Shown here: positions 44,581-53,219 of the stretch, piece by piece | Layout: every line of letters starts with the position of its first letter | Numbering within the stretch: position 1 is the stretch's first letter | From: Vibrio stylophorae | GTDB lineage: Bacteria > Pseudomonadota > Gammaproteobacteria > Enterobacterales > Vibrionaceae | DNA length: 64,000 bases | NCBI RefSeq assembly: GCF_921293875.1 | Contig: NZ_CAKLDI010000001.1 | Span: 2,543,915-2,607,914, forward strand | Direction of reading: 5' to 3' | The notes under the pieces: generated by a model | Told to the model about the DNA's origin: nothing | Seen by the model: only the letters and a program-made list of their open reading frames with translations | Database searches by the model: none | Position numbers and translations under genes: made by a program

Positions 44581-44643
44581 AAATCGCTTCAGAAAGGCAC
44601 ATTTTGCTAACCATTTGGTTACCAAAACGAGGTGCTTTGATGG

Positions 44644-45561
44644 TTATTTATTCAATATGGGCAGGGCATCTTTAAGCATACGTTTTAGCATTCTCGTCTG
44701 CGGCCAGTGCAACCATGCCACCAGCTCATAAAGAATAGCAGTAAATATCGCCTTTGCTTCACGTCTTTGTTCAGCGCGACCTTCATACCAGCGCTGATAC
44801 GCCCGAAGCCGATTGAACATCGTTAAGGGTTGCGCTTTGCCATGGCGAGTCAGTATCACTGATATTGCATCGATACGTTTTTGTCTTGCTCGCGTAATAG
44901 AACCTGGGCGTTCAACCCAATAGTGCATACCGACAAATGGCATCACTTGAATTGTTCCTTGCATCGCAACCTTTAACCATAAATCCCAATCAGATGCTGA
45001 GCTCAGCTCGGTATCAAATCCACCCACATTTTCTAAAGATTGCTTTGCGACAAGAACGCAGGAGGTCCCCACAAAGTTCTCTTGATACAGCGCCGCAAAT
45101 AGCTGGAATTCATGTACCCCCATGCCAGCTGCGTGTCGTTTTTTCCAGAGACGACCAAAGTAAGGCCAAACGACAGGCGTAAAACATCGGCCCAGATTTT
45201 CCCCTTCATTACTCATATGGCGAAAATCCGTAATATTCATGACCGCCGAGGGAGATTGCTCTAACTGAGCATATTGCCTTGCGAGCTTATGCCCTAGCCA
45301 GTAATCATCAGCATCTAAAAATGCGATCCATTTTCCTTTTGCATTGCGAATTGCATAATTGCGCGCACCTCCGGCGCCTAATCTGTTTGTTTCTAGTAAA
45401 CGAACATCGCTTTGCTGGCGTAACCATTGGCGAGAACCATCAGTTGAACCATCATCAACAATCATAATTTCTCGCACCGCGCCTTGCCGACGAATGCTGT
45501 GCAACGCGCGCGGCAACCAAGCTAAACAATTATAAGTGGGCATAATCACACTAATGTCCAT
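44644..45561 (-). CDS. Family 2 glycosyltransferase at the syp-like locus edge
   Basis: 305 residues from the ATG at 45561 (MDISVIMPTYN), where GT-A enzymes normally begin. Earlier starts at 45600 (ATG) and 45648 (GTG) would overlap the sigma-54 element of the divergent operon. GT-A fold with VDDGSTDGSRQWL (nucleotide binding) and the metal-binding FLDADDYW near residue 86; acceptor-side GTSCVLV...FDTELSSASDWDLWL. Cytoplasmic, one sugar transfer in polysaccharide or glycan synthesis. Its reading direction is opposite to the sypK-R genes and it points into the rrnA promoter region. Confidence 0.85.
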   Translation of the reverse strand: MDISVIMPTYNCLAWLPRALHSIRRQGAVREIMIVDDGSTDGSRQWLRQQSDVRLLETNRLGAGGARNYAIRNAKGKWIAFLDADDYWLGHKLARQYAQLEQSPSAVMNITDFRHMSNEGENLGRCFTPVVWPYFGRLWKKRHAAGMGVHEFQLFAALYQENFVGTSCVLVAKQSLENVGGFDTELSSASDWDLWLKVAMQGTIQVMPFVGMHYWVERPGSITRARQKRIDAISVILTRHGKAQPLTMFNRLRAYQRWYEGRAEQRREAKAIFTAILYELVAWLHWPQTRMLKRMLKDALPILNK

Positions 45562-45600
45562 GACATCCGCGTTCTGTCCTTGTCCATGCTGTTGATTCAT

Positions 45601-45617
45601 CTGGCACCAAATTTGCT
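45601..45617 (+). promoter_or_regulatory. Sigma-54 promoter of the sypK-R-like operon
   Basis: CTGGCACCAAATTTGCT matches the sigma-54 consensus (TTGGCAC-N5-TTGCW): GG at 45603-45604, exactly 10 bases, GC at 45615-45616. Transcription would start near 45628, 30 bases before the first ATG of the operon. In Vibrio fischeri the syp operons are transcribed by sigma-54 with the activator SypG, so the site fits the locus. Confidence 0.75.
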
Positions 45618-45657
45618 GTTTCAATGCAATAAGCCTAGTTGAATTCACCCCTATCGC

Positions 45658-47043
45658 ATGGAGACGCCAAATCGAATGATTCGAACAATCTTGACCTATG
45701 GCGTTGGACTGGCACTTTGCAAGCTCATCGCTCTCATCTTACAACCTTGGACCACGCGTTGGTTGGGCGCAGAAGCTTATGGTCGTTATGATGTACTACT
45801 CACCTTTATTGCCTTAGGCTCTTGGTTACTCACGCTAGGTCTCATTGAAGCCATCTACCGTTTTGTGCATCGCCAATGCTATCAGCCACAGCAAGTACTC
45901 TCCGTGGCCATACAGCTCACCTTTGTATTCGGGGGCACTCTTGTTGTTTTAGGCTGTCTTTTTGCGCATTGGATTTGCGCCCAGCTGCCCACACAGCCTG
46001 AGCCATGGCATTTACAAATATTACTCATCACACTTTTTCTGAACAGCTTGGCCGCAATCCCCCTAACGGCCATGCGACTGGCCGATGCAGCAGGCGCATT
46101 TATTCGTGCGCAGCTACTCATTGCGATCACACAAGCCAGTCTGATTGTTTGGCTTACGCCGCAATATGGCATCAGTGGATTAGTGATGGCTGGCCTTGCG
46201 GCGCAGAGTATTCAATTGATCGCACTGATCCGTTGGATGCCAAGGATTCAATGCGGGCCCTATGGTGCTATGCTGCGATACGGCGGTCTGATTACACTTT
46301 CTGGTATTTTAGGATTTGTCTATTTAGGCGCCGAGCGCTGGGTCATCGCAGAAACGCTTGGGCCAACAACACTCGCGCCCTATGCCATCGCGATGCAATG
46401 GACCATTGCTGCGACGCTGCTACTCGAGCCTTTTTCAATGTGGTGGCTACCCAAACGATTTGAAAATGCAGAGCAAGCCTTACAGCAACATCGCTTAGCG
46501 CAATTCAATTTTTTCGGTGCCCAGCTTGGGATCTGGCTGGCGGCGAGCTTAATCCTTTTTGCCCCGTTTATTTTTAGCAAGCTCTTTGCTGCAGATTTTC
46601 ATGCGAGCCAAAGCTACATTGGGATTTTACCTTGGTTCTTGGCGCTACGTTATGCCACTGTCATGGTGAACACAGGCACACTGTATGAATTAAGCGGCCG
46701 TAGTAACTTCTTGATTGCCATTGCCACCGCACTATGTGCCATTCCCGTTCTTTTTTATCTGATCCCTCACTACCAAATGCAGGGGGTGATCTTTGGTGGT
46801 ATTGCCCTTCAGCTATTTCGTTTTGTGCTGACATTTCTACGCAGCCAACAGCTGCTACATCTCCCCTATCAGTACAAACAATGGCTGTACTTCTTTGCCC
46901 TGCTTTTTGCCATCACACTTTGTGTTTATCTAGAACAACCTTGGCTTGCCAGCGCAATCTGGGGATTACTCACAGCGCACATTCTAATGTCATGTGCAGG
47001 CATTAGCTTGCAAAGTAAGCTGGCTCGGATTCAGGCCTCCTGA
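45658..47043 (+). CDS. sypK: SypK-like polysaccharide flippase (Wzx/MOP family)
   Basis: 461 residues with about 12-14 predicted transmembrane helices spread over the whole length and the Wzx-type N-terminus (TILTYGVGLALCKLIALILQPW). Predicted to flip lipid-linked repeat units across the inner membrane. First gene downstream of the sigma-54 site. ATG 45658 is used; the ATG at 45676 is an alternative with GGAG upstream. The stop overlaps the next ATG by one base (TGATG). SypK identity is by family and gene order with the V. fischeri syp locus. Confidence 0.85.
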   Translation: METPNRMIRTILTYGVGLALCKLIALILQPWTTRWLGAEAYGRYDVLLTFIALGSWLLTLGLIEAIYRFVHRQCYQPQQVLSVAIQLTFVFGGTLVVLGCLFAHWICAQLPTQPEPWHLQILLITLFLNSLAAIPLTAMRLADAAGAFIRAQLLIAITQASLIVWLTPQYGISGLVMAGLAAQSIQLIALIRWMPRIQCGPYGAMLRYGGLITLSGILGFVYLGAERWVIAETLGPTTLAPYAIAMQWTIAATLLLEPFSMWWLPKRFENAEQALQQHRLAQFNFFGAQLGIWLAASLILFAPFIFSKLFAADFHASQSYIGILPWFLALRYATVMVNTGTLYELSGRSNFLIAIATALCAIPVLFYLIPHYQMQGVIFGGIALQLFRFVLTFLRSQQLLHLPYQYKQWLYFFALLFAITLCVYLEQPWLASAIWGLLTAHILMSCAGISLQSKLARIQAS

Positions 47044-48470
47044 TGACTCTCTCACCGAGCCACCAGCAACTCACCGCCAGTCTCTTTTGTCTGAGTTTGG
47101 CGCTGCTCTGGCTCCATTTCGGTCCCATCGCCGCCCTATGTTTACTTGCGGTTATTGGCAGCCTCTTATTACCCTACTTCGCGCGCTTCGCCTTTTTTGC
47201 TTGCTGTTTGTTTGTGGTGTTTTCCTATTTTCGGATTCACGAAGCCATTCCCGTTCTCTATCCATTTCGTATTCCACAAATGCTAGCGCTGGCAAGCTTG
47301 GCATTACTGGTGATGCAAATTTGGTTTAATCGAAGTCTATTTTATTGGCACCCGCTTCATTCTGTGGTGCTGCTATTTGTGGCTTGGGTCGGCGTGAGTG
47401 TTTTATTTGCAACCAACACATCACTGGCCATGGCTTACTTCAATGGCCAATACATAAAGATGATATTGATGATGTTTGCAATCTCGTGGCTTACCCAATC
47501 GCTCAATGCCGTTTATCGTTTGGGTTGGTTACTGATCATGGCTGGATGTTTGATTGCGATGATTGCGCTATATAACAGCTACCATGGCATTGGCCTAGTG
47601 GAAGGTACCCGCGTGACCATTAGTCGCAATCTAGGGTCGATCATTGGCGATCCCAATGATTTAGCCTTGGTGCTGCTCTTTCCTCTCTCCTTTGCTGTCG
47701 CTTATCTGCAGCACAGTGACTGGCGGCGTTATCTCTCTTTTACCGCAATAACATTATTAATACTCGCCATTCTCGCTACTCAAAGTCGCGGCGGCTTAAT
47801 TGGTATTGCTGGCATTTTATTTGTCATGCTATCGCTGCATTGTCGAAACAAAATGATTCCCATCTTAATCAGCATCGCCGGTTTATGTTTACTTGTGGCT
47901 TTTGCGGGTATTAGTGATCGCGCCTCAGGCGGCGCCGCGGAAACGGGCGTCGATGAATCAGCCATGGGACGACTCTATGCGTGGAGCGCGGCATGGCGAA
48001 TGGCACTCTCACACCCCTTTACTGGCGTGGGTATTGATAATTTTTATGTGAACTACTATTTCTACTCCAATCACTGGGACGGCAAAAACCACGCCGTACA
48101 CAGTACCTGGTTTGAAATTTTGGCAGAAACAGGATTTGTCGGTTTTGCGCTCTTTGCCCTTTTGATCATCATGGCTTTGAAACGCATTCGCCATTTACTA
48201 TTACGCTTTACCCAACCCCAAACACAGCATCTATTGAATGCGCTGTATCTTGGCTTTATTAGCTTTTGCATCAGTGGTTCTTTTCTAACCCAAGGCTTCA
48301 CCTGGCCGCTCTATATTCTGCTAGCTTTATTAATAGCAACCGAACGGCATTTACAACGGTCTGATTTCACCTTAAAGGATCAAGGTCAGCATGAAAGCAT
48401 GGTTCAAAAAACATCTCAGTCCAGCGCAATGGCAGCGAGTCAAAACTGTCACCGCGCCCATTCGCCATAG
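47043..48470 (+). CDS. sypL: SypL-like O-antigen ligase/polymerase family protein
   Basis: 475 residues, about 11-12 transmembrane helices, with the Wzy_C/WaaL-type periplasmic loop (about 330-350, GVGIDNFYVNYYF and HAVHSTWFEILAETGFVG). Predicted to polymerise or transfer the repeat unit on the periplasmic face. The C-terminal about 27 residues are hydrophilic and are encoded by DNA that overlaps sypM for 80 bases in a different frame, an unusually long overlap for this operon. Confidence 0.86.
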   Translation: MTLSPSHQQLTASLFCLSLALLWLHFGPIAALCLLAVIGSLLLPYFARFAFFACCLFVVFSYFRIHEAIPVLYPFRIPQMLALASLALLVMQIWFNRSLFYWHPLHSVVLLFVAWVGVSVLFATNTSLAMAYFNGQYIKMILMMFAISWLTQSLNAVYRLGWLLIMAGCLIAMIALYNSYHGIGLVEGTRVTISRNLGSIIGDPNDLALVLLFPLSFAVAYLQHSDWRRYLSFTAITLLILAILATQSRGGLIGIAGILFVMLSLHCRNKMIPILISIAGLCLLVAFAGISDRASGGAAETGVDESAMGRLYAWSAAWRMALSHPFTGVGIDNFYVNYYFYSNHWDGKNHAVHSTWFEILAETGFVGFALFALLIIMALKRIRHLLLRFTQPQTQHLLNALYLGFISFCISGSFLTQGFTWPLYILLALLIATERHLQRSDFTLKDQGQHESMVQKTSQSSAMAASQNCHRAHSP

Positions 48471-49131
48471 TGCTTTCCCCACTGTACCTATCCTCCACCC
48501 ACTGCTCTATCGCATCCATCAAGGCATTGTCGGGGTGTGGCAACTACTCATCCAGCGCATCTATTTCACGCCCCTATTTCTGAGCCAAGTCAGCAACCGC
48601 CCCAAAAGACTTTACCTCTATTCAGGTATGCCGCAGATCCTTGGCCAACTACAAATCACCCTGGGTAATGACTGTCGAATCTCAGGTATCAGTACCCTCG
48701 CAGGACATATTGGTGCGCACCCACCCGCACAGCTCACCATTGGCCACAATGTGGATATCGGCTGGCAAAATCATTTGGCGATTGGTCATGCGATTATTCT
48801 GGAAGATAACGTTCGATTGGCAGGCCGAGTATCTTTAGTTGGCTTTCCCGGTCACCCGCTAGACCCGACTGCTCGCGCCGCAGGCGAAGGTGAAACAGCG
48901 AATCAAATTAGCACCATTCATATTGGTAAAGATGCATGGATCTGCAGCGGCGCAACCATTGTCGGTCATGTCACCATTGGCGAAGGCAGTATTGTGGCCA
49001 CTGAAAGCGTAGTCACCAAAGATGTTCCGCCCTTTACTTTGGTCGGAGGAAATCCAGCCAAAGTGCTGCGTCAACTGTCGAACCCGCATTCAGCGCTGAG
49101 CGATACAAAAGATGAAAAGGAAACTGCGTGA
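48391..49131 (+). CDS. sypM: SypM-like hexapeptide-repeat acyltransferase
   Basis: 246 residues. A left-handed beta-helix of hexapeptide repeats (about 85-225) with GHNVDIG, FGI-like steps and the end signature GSIVATESVVTKDVPPFTLVGGNPAKVLRQL. The CatB/WbbJ-type family O- or N-acetylates sugars. Predicted to decorate the exported polysaccharide or a precursor. AAGG lies upstream of the ATG. The start lies 80 bases inside sypL, and the end overlaps the next gene (TGATG). Confidence 0.86.
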   Translation: MKAWFKKHLSPAQWQRVKTVTAPIRHSAFPTVPILHPLLYRIHQGIVGVWQLLIQRIYFTPLFLSQVSNRPKRLYLYSGMPQILGQLQITLGNDCRISGISTLAGHIGAHPPAQLTIGHNVDIGWQNHLAIGHAIILEDNVRLAGRVSLVGFPGHPLDPTARAAGEGETANQISTIHIGKDAWICSGATIVGHVTIGEGSIVATESVVTKDVPPFTLVGGNPAKVLRQLSNPHSALSDTKDEKETA

Positions 49132-50258
49132 TGAAACCGCAGTGGATCGTCTTTGCTGAAGACTGGGGGCGTCATCCATCCAGCTCACAGCACATCATGC
49201 AGCAGATGATGCGGCATCACAGCGTGCATTGGATTAACTCCATAGGCCTTCGTCGTCCCTCATTTGCTTGGCGTGATTGCAAACGTATTTGGGAAAAGCT
49301 CAAACAGCCGAAACGACACGAACAACACAGCGCTTTGCCACAACCCACACAGATTTATGCCCCAAAAGTCTGGCCGCTGGCACAGTGGTCGTGGTTGAAA
49401 ACTTGGAATAATCACCAGCTCAAAGCGCTCGCACAACTACCCAAGCACTATCCTCGTATTGTCTGGGCGGCCTTACCAAGCGCGGTGGATTATCTTGATC
49501 CGCTGGATGCCGACTTAGTGATCTACTACTGCGGCGATGATTTCTCAGCATTAGCGGGGGTGGATCATGCCCGTGTCGCAGCCAAAGAACGCGCTCTGGT
49601 TGAAAAGGCCGATCTCATTTTGGCGGCAAGCCCAGCCTTAGCGCAGCGATTTCCAGCCACAAAAACGCAAATCCTGACGCACGGCGTCGATCTTGATAGT
49701 TTTGCTCCCAATCCTGCCATTCATATTGAACCCAATGTGATCGGATTTTATGGCAGCCTCAATCAATGGCTGGATCAACACTTACTTTGTCAGCTCGCTG
49801 AGCAGTTTCCGCAGTACCAATTTGAATTGGTTGGTCGTATTGACTGCACCATCCATCAGCTTCGCGCCCATCGTAATATTCATTTATATCCCGCGCAGCC
49901 ACACGAGCAATTACCCGACCTACTTGCACGCTGGCAAATTGCGATACTGCCTTTTAAAGACAACCGACAAATTCAAGCCTGTAATCCGCTTAAACTGCGC
50001 GAGTATTTGGCATCGGGCACCGCCGTCATTAGTAGTGATTTTGCTGCCGCTCGAGATTTCACTCCTTGGGTTCATATTGCAAATACACCCACCGATTGGT
50101 TTCAGTGCATTACTCAGCACTTTCATCATCAACAGCAGCAACCCTCACGATATAAATCGCTGTCCACTCAATTACAGCAACGACTACAACAGGAAAGCTG
50201 GCACAACAAAGGTCAGCTCGTCATGGAACATATCTGCAAGCAATTGAAAAAGCATTAG
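49131..50258 (+). CDS. sypN: SypN-like glycosyltransferase (GT-B, family 4-like)
   Basis: 375 residues. GT-B fold: an N-terminal acceptor domain (IVFAEDWGRHPSSSQHIMQQ) and a C-terminal donor domain with ILTHGVDLDSFAPN, VIGFYGSLNQWLD and the ExxxxxE-like region PLKLREYLASGTAVISSDF. It resembles TuaH/WcaI-like enzymes. Start ATG overlaps the sypM stop; a GTG one codon earlier (49128) is also in frame. Adds one sugar to the lipid-linked unit; donor and linkage are unknown. Confidence 0.82.
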   Translation: MKPQWIVFAEDWGRHPSSSQHIMQQMMRHHSVHWINSIGLRRPSFAWRDCKRIWEKLKQPKRHEQHSALPQPTQIYAPKVWPLAQWSWLKTWNNHQLKALAQLPKHYPRIVWAALPSAVDYLDPLDADLVIYYCGDDFSALAGVDHARVAAKERALVEKADLILAASPALAQRFPATKTQILTHGVDLDSFAPNPAIHIEPNVIGFYGSLNQWLDQHLLCQLAEQFPQYQFELVGRIDCTIHQLRAHRNIHLYPAQPHEQLPDLLARWQIAILPFKDNRQIQACNPLKLREYLASGTAVISSDFAAARDFTPWVHIANTPTDWFQCITQHFHHQQQQPSRYKSLSTQLQQRLQQESWHNKGQLVMEHICKQLKKH

Positions 50259-50330
50259 ATCATTGTCCACCTAATCAGGCATCGATGAGGAGAGCGGCTA
50301 CACTCAATAAAAGGAATGTGAGGGATGTGT

Positions 50331-50696
50331 ATGATGATCAAGCAATACACAAGATGGCCATGGGGTCGATGCTACTTGGGATTGATGGTGTTCAGCCTAC
50401 TCATGGGCTGTGCAGGATTGTATCAAGCAAAAATGACCCTGCATTATCAGGCGCAGCAGATTGCCCTCACCCCGCAACAAAAGCAGCAACTCAGCACCTA
50501 CTTTGAGCAGCATAATCAATATCGCCTATTACTGACCATTGGCCCCAGCACCGATGAATCAGCCTTTGACTCTCTTTGGCGCAGCCAGCAACGACTGAAA
50601 CAGATCCACCAGCTCGCCATGCCCTATCGCATTCAGTTTGATCAGATCTTTGATCCCAATTTATCGATCAATACCGTGATCATCGAGACCTTGTGA
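50331..50696 (+). CDS. Small lipoprotein of unknown function inside the syp-like operon
   Basis: 121 residues from ATG 50331, which has GAGGG six bases upstream; ATGs at 50325 and 50334 are alternatives. A basic N-terminus and hydrophobic stretch lead to a lipobox (SLLMGCAG), so the product should be lipidated. The mature part is Gln-rich and helical, then has a segment with LLLTIGPSTD...SQQRLKQI, loosely like an OmpA-type alpha/beta unit without its Asp/Arg pair; this is only a resemblance. I know no syp gene equivalent. The stop is one base before sypO, so it is co-translated with it. Confidence 0.7.
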   Translation: MMIKQYTRWPWGRCYLGLMVFSLLMGCAGLYQAKMTLHYQAQQIALTPQQKQQLSTYFEQHNQYRLLLTIGPSTDESAFDSLWRSQQRLKQIHQLAMPYRIQFDQIFDPNLSINTVIIETL

Positions 50697-50697
50697 T

Positions 50698-52146
50698 ATG
50701 CGTTATCGCCTCTTTCACCTTCTTTACCCCCTGCTTTTAGCGTTATGGAAACAACGCTATTTAGTGGTGGTACCGATGATCCTATTACCGATCCTCGCAT
50801 TGCTTATTCACAGTAGCATGGAGAAGAAATACTACTCGCACACCACCATTTTGGTTCAGGAAAGTGCGCTGATTAATCCCTTTCTAGAAGATATTTCCAT
50901 CTCCTATAACCTCAAAGAGCGAATCGAGGCACTGCGCGTACTTCTTCATAGCCGTAGCGTCTTAAGTGACGTCATTGATGAACTTGAACTAGTTGATGCT
51001 GCCAATCGTGCGCAATATGACGCCATGCTCAATCGGCTCTCTCAAAATTTAACTTTAGAGCTAGCGGGCAGCGATCTAATTCGCCTTAGCCTCACTTGGC
51101 ACGAACCTGTACAGATGCCACATATTTTAGAGCAAGCTTCCGCACAATTTCTTTATCGCCTTCAAGCACCAGGACGCGCCTCATTAGATAGCTCAGAAAA
51201 TTTTCTCAAAGATCAGCTAGAACGTCGGCAACAAGACTTGGTGCTGGCGGAAACACAGTTGGCACGCTTTAAAACCAGCAACGCTAACATTTTGCCACTA
51301 CTTGAACAGGGATTAGGATTTAGTGAGCAACAGATTCGCAAGCAAATGCGTGAAACCGAACTGAAATTGGTTCATGCACAAAGTGAATACGACAGCCTAA
51401 GCAAACAGCTTACACAAAGCTCACCTGTGGTCAGCATGCTTGAAGAGGAAGTCGTCAAAGCTGAGGCTGAACTTGCCATTTTACGCGCCAGTTATACGGA
51501 CCAGCACTCTTCAGTACAAGCGGTACTGCGCCGCTTATCTCAGCTAAAAATCGAGCGCGATAAATTGCTCAACCAGCGCCAGCAGCTGAATCAACAAAAT
51601 ATTGCCCAGCTGTGGCAGCTCGCCACTAGCCTATCGCAAAGCGATAACGAACGCCCCGCGCTGCTGCAAAGCCAACTCGAACAGTTACAGCAAGCAGAAG
51701 TAAAACTCTCTGGCTTAAAACAAGAGCGCGCATTGCTGGCTCAAAAAGGCAAAGAGCTCGCCCAGCAAGTGGTTGAGCTAGCCGAGCTAGAAAAGCAGCT
51801 GGCGGTATTGCAGCGAAACTATGATGTGCAATCTCGGCTTTATGACCAACTACTTGAACGCTATGAAATGGCGCGTGTTACCGGCCAGCTCGGACGCTTT
51901 GAAGAACCTGAAAAACTAAAAGTGATCGACCGCCCCTATCAACCACAAACGCCGCAACAACTTTCTTTATTCATTGTGTTAGCACTGAGCTGCATTGGCG
52001 GTTTAGGTGTTGGACTCATGCTGGCAACCGTCGCCGAAATTTTCGATAGCCGCGTTTACCACAATGAGCAAATTACCCACTTGGCACCGCTACCTATTTT
52101 GGCGCGCATTCCCAAACTCAAGGATCAAACCGAGGAGCCCATATGA
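50698..52146 (+). CDS. sypO: SypO-like polysaccharide chain-length determinant (Wzz/GumC type)
   Basis: 482 residues. Transmembrane helices at about 20-40 (YLVVVPMILLPILALLI) and 427-450 flank a periplasmic domain with a long coiled coil (about 180-390, many Leu/Gln heptads). A Pro-rich segment (KVIDRPYQPQTPQQ) precedes TM2, as in the family. No kinase domain is attached: the cytoplasmic tail is short. Sets chain length with the polymerase. It overlaps the next gene by four bases (ATGA). Confidence 0.87.
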   Translation: MRYRLFHLLYPLLLALWKQRYLVVVPMILLPILALLIHSSMEKKYYSHTTILVQESALINPFLEDISISYNLKERIEALRVLLHSRSVLSDVIDELELVDAANRAQYDAMLNRLSQNLTLELAGSDLIRLSLTWHEPVQMPHILEQASAQFLYRLQAPGRASLDSSENFLKDQLERRQQDLVLAETQLARFKTSNANILPLLEQGLGFSEQQIRKQMRETELKLVHAQSEYDSLSKQLTQSSPVVSMLEEEVVKAEAELAILRASYTDQHSSVQAVLRRLSQLKIERDKLLNQRQQLNQQNIAQLWQLATSLSQSDNERPALLQSQLEQLQQAEVKLSGLKQERALLAQKGKELAQQVVELAELEKQLAVLQRNYDVQSRLYDQLLERYEMARVTGQLGRFEEPEKLKVIDRPYQPQTPQQLSLFIVLALSCIGGLGVGLMLATVAEIFDSRVYHNEQITHLAPLPILARIPKLKDQTEEPI

Positions 52147-53219
52147 CACGTGTTTTGATGCTGGTTCAGCACCTAAGACCCGGCGGTATTGAGCGAATGA
52201 CCCTAGATCTCGCACAAGCGCTCAATGAACAAAACCAAAGCCAAGTGCATATAGCCGCCTTGGAAGATAGCCAAGCGCAAGCCTTTGGCTATTGGCCTGC
52301 ATTGGCAAGCTATCGTTTCCCGCTCCACTTTCTCAATAAGCAAGATGGTCTTGATTGGCGCTGCATCTATCAGCTTCGCCATCTGATGAAAGATCAGAAA
52401 ATTGATGTACTGCATAGCCACCATATTGGCCCCCTGCTTTATGGTCGCTTGGCCAGCTTAGGCCTCTCACTCAAACATATTCATACCGAGCATGACAGCT
52501 GGCATTTTGACTCACGCAAGGCGCGCTGGCTCACGCGATTGGCCTTACTCGGTCGGCCACAACTGATTGCTGATGCCGATAGTGTCAGTCATGCCTTGCA
52601 ACACATCGACCTCACACCAGAAAAAGTGATCACCAATGGGGTGAATTGCCAGCGTTTTCAGCCCAAAGAGCAACGACAAGCGCGCCATCATCTTCGCTTG
52701 CCTCGTCATGCATTTATTTTTGGCTGCGCTGGGCGCTTCGTTCCCGAAAAAGGCCTCGATCGCGCCTTAAATATGCTCGCTCAATTACCGAAACATGCAC
52801 ACTTAGCCATTGCTGGTGATGGACCACAACGCAAATTTCTTCAAGCCCATTGTGAAGCCATTAATATTCGCGATCGCGTACATTTCCTCGGTCAAATTGA
52901 GGATATGCCGCTGTTTTATCAAAGTCTCGATTGCTTTTGCTTACCCTCACGCAAAGAGGGACTCCCCTTTGCCATTTTAGAAGCACAAGCCTGTGGGATT
53001 CCGGTTTTAGCCAATAACGTTGGCGCAGTCGCCAGCTTACTTGCACCCGGCAGTCATTTAGTCGATGCGGATATTTTGAAATCCTTAGTGGCTGGTGCAA
53101 CCACGATGATGAATGCAGCGCACGACCCCAAGCAACTTCATCAATTTATTCGTCGGCATGCTGATTTTGAGACCATGTGTCGCCACTACCTTGATTGCTA
53201 TCAAGGAGCGCAAACATGA
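52143..53219 (+). CDS. sypP: SypP-like glycosyltransferase family 4
   Basis: 358 residues. GT-B fold: N-terminal LMLVQHLRPGGIERMTLDLAQ, donor-binding GCAGRFVPEKGLDRALNML and the E-x7-E motif PSRKEGLPFAILEAQACGIPVLA. Transfers a sugar from a nucleotide sugar to the growing lipid-linked unit; specificity cannot be read from sequence. ATG overlaps the sypO stop and the gene overlaps the next by ATGA. Confidence 0.88.
   Translation: MTRVLMLVQHLRPGGIERMTLDLAQALNEQNQSQVHIAALEDSQAQAFGYWPALASYRFPLHFLNKQDGLDWRCIYQLRHLMKDQKIDVLHSHHIGPLLYGRLASLGLSLKHIHTEHDSWHFDSRKARWLTRLALLGRPQLIADADSVSHALQHIDLTPEKVITNGVNCQRFQPKEQRQARHHLRLPRHAFIFGCAGRFVPEKGLDRALNMLAQLPKHAHLAIAGDGPQRKFLQAHCEAINIRDRVHFLGQIEDMPLFYQSLDCFCLPSRKEGLPFAILEAQACGIPVLANNVGAVASLLAPGSHLVDADILKSLVAGATTMMNAAHDPKQLHQFIRRHADFETMCRHYLDCYQGAQT

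Noticed and set aside
44614-44627. Palindrome TAACCA-TT-TGGTTA as an operator
   Set aside because: It sits just after the glycosyltransferase stop and its flanks extend to an imperfect TTTTG...CAAAA stem, so an mRNA 3' hairpin is equally likely; no regulator can be assigned.
46005-46463. 152-codon frame in +1 register within the sypK-like gene
   Set aside because: The overlapping frame encodes a clear multi-pass flippase; the alternative product has a random composition.
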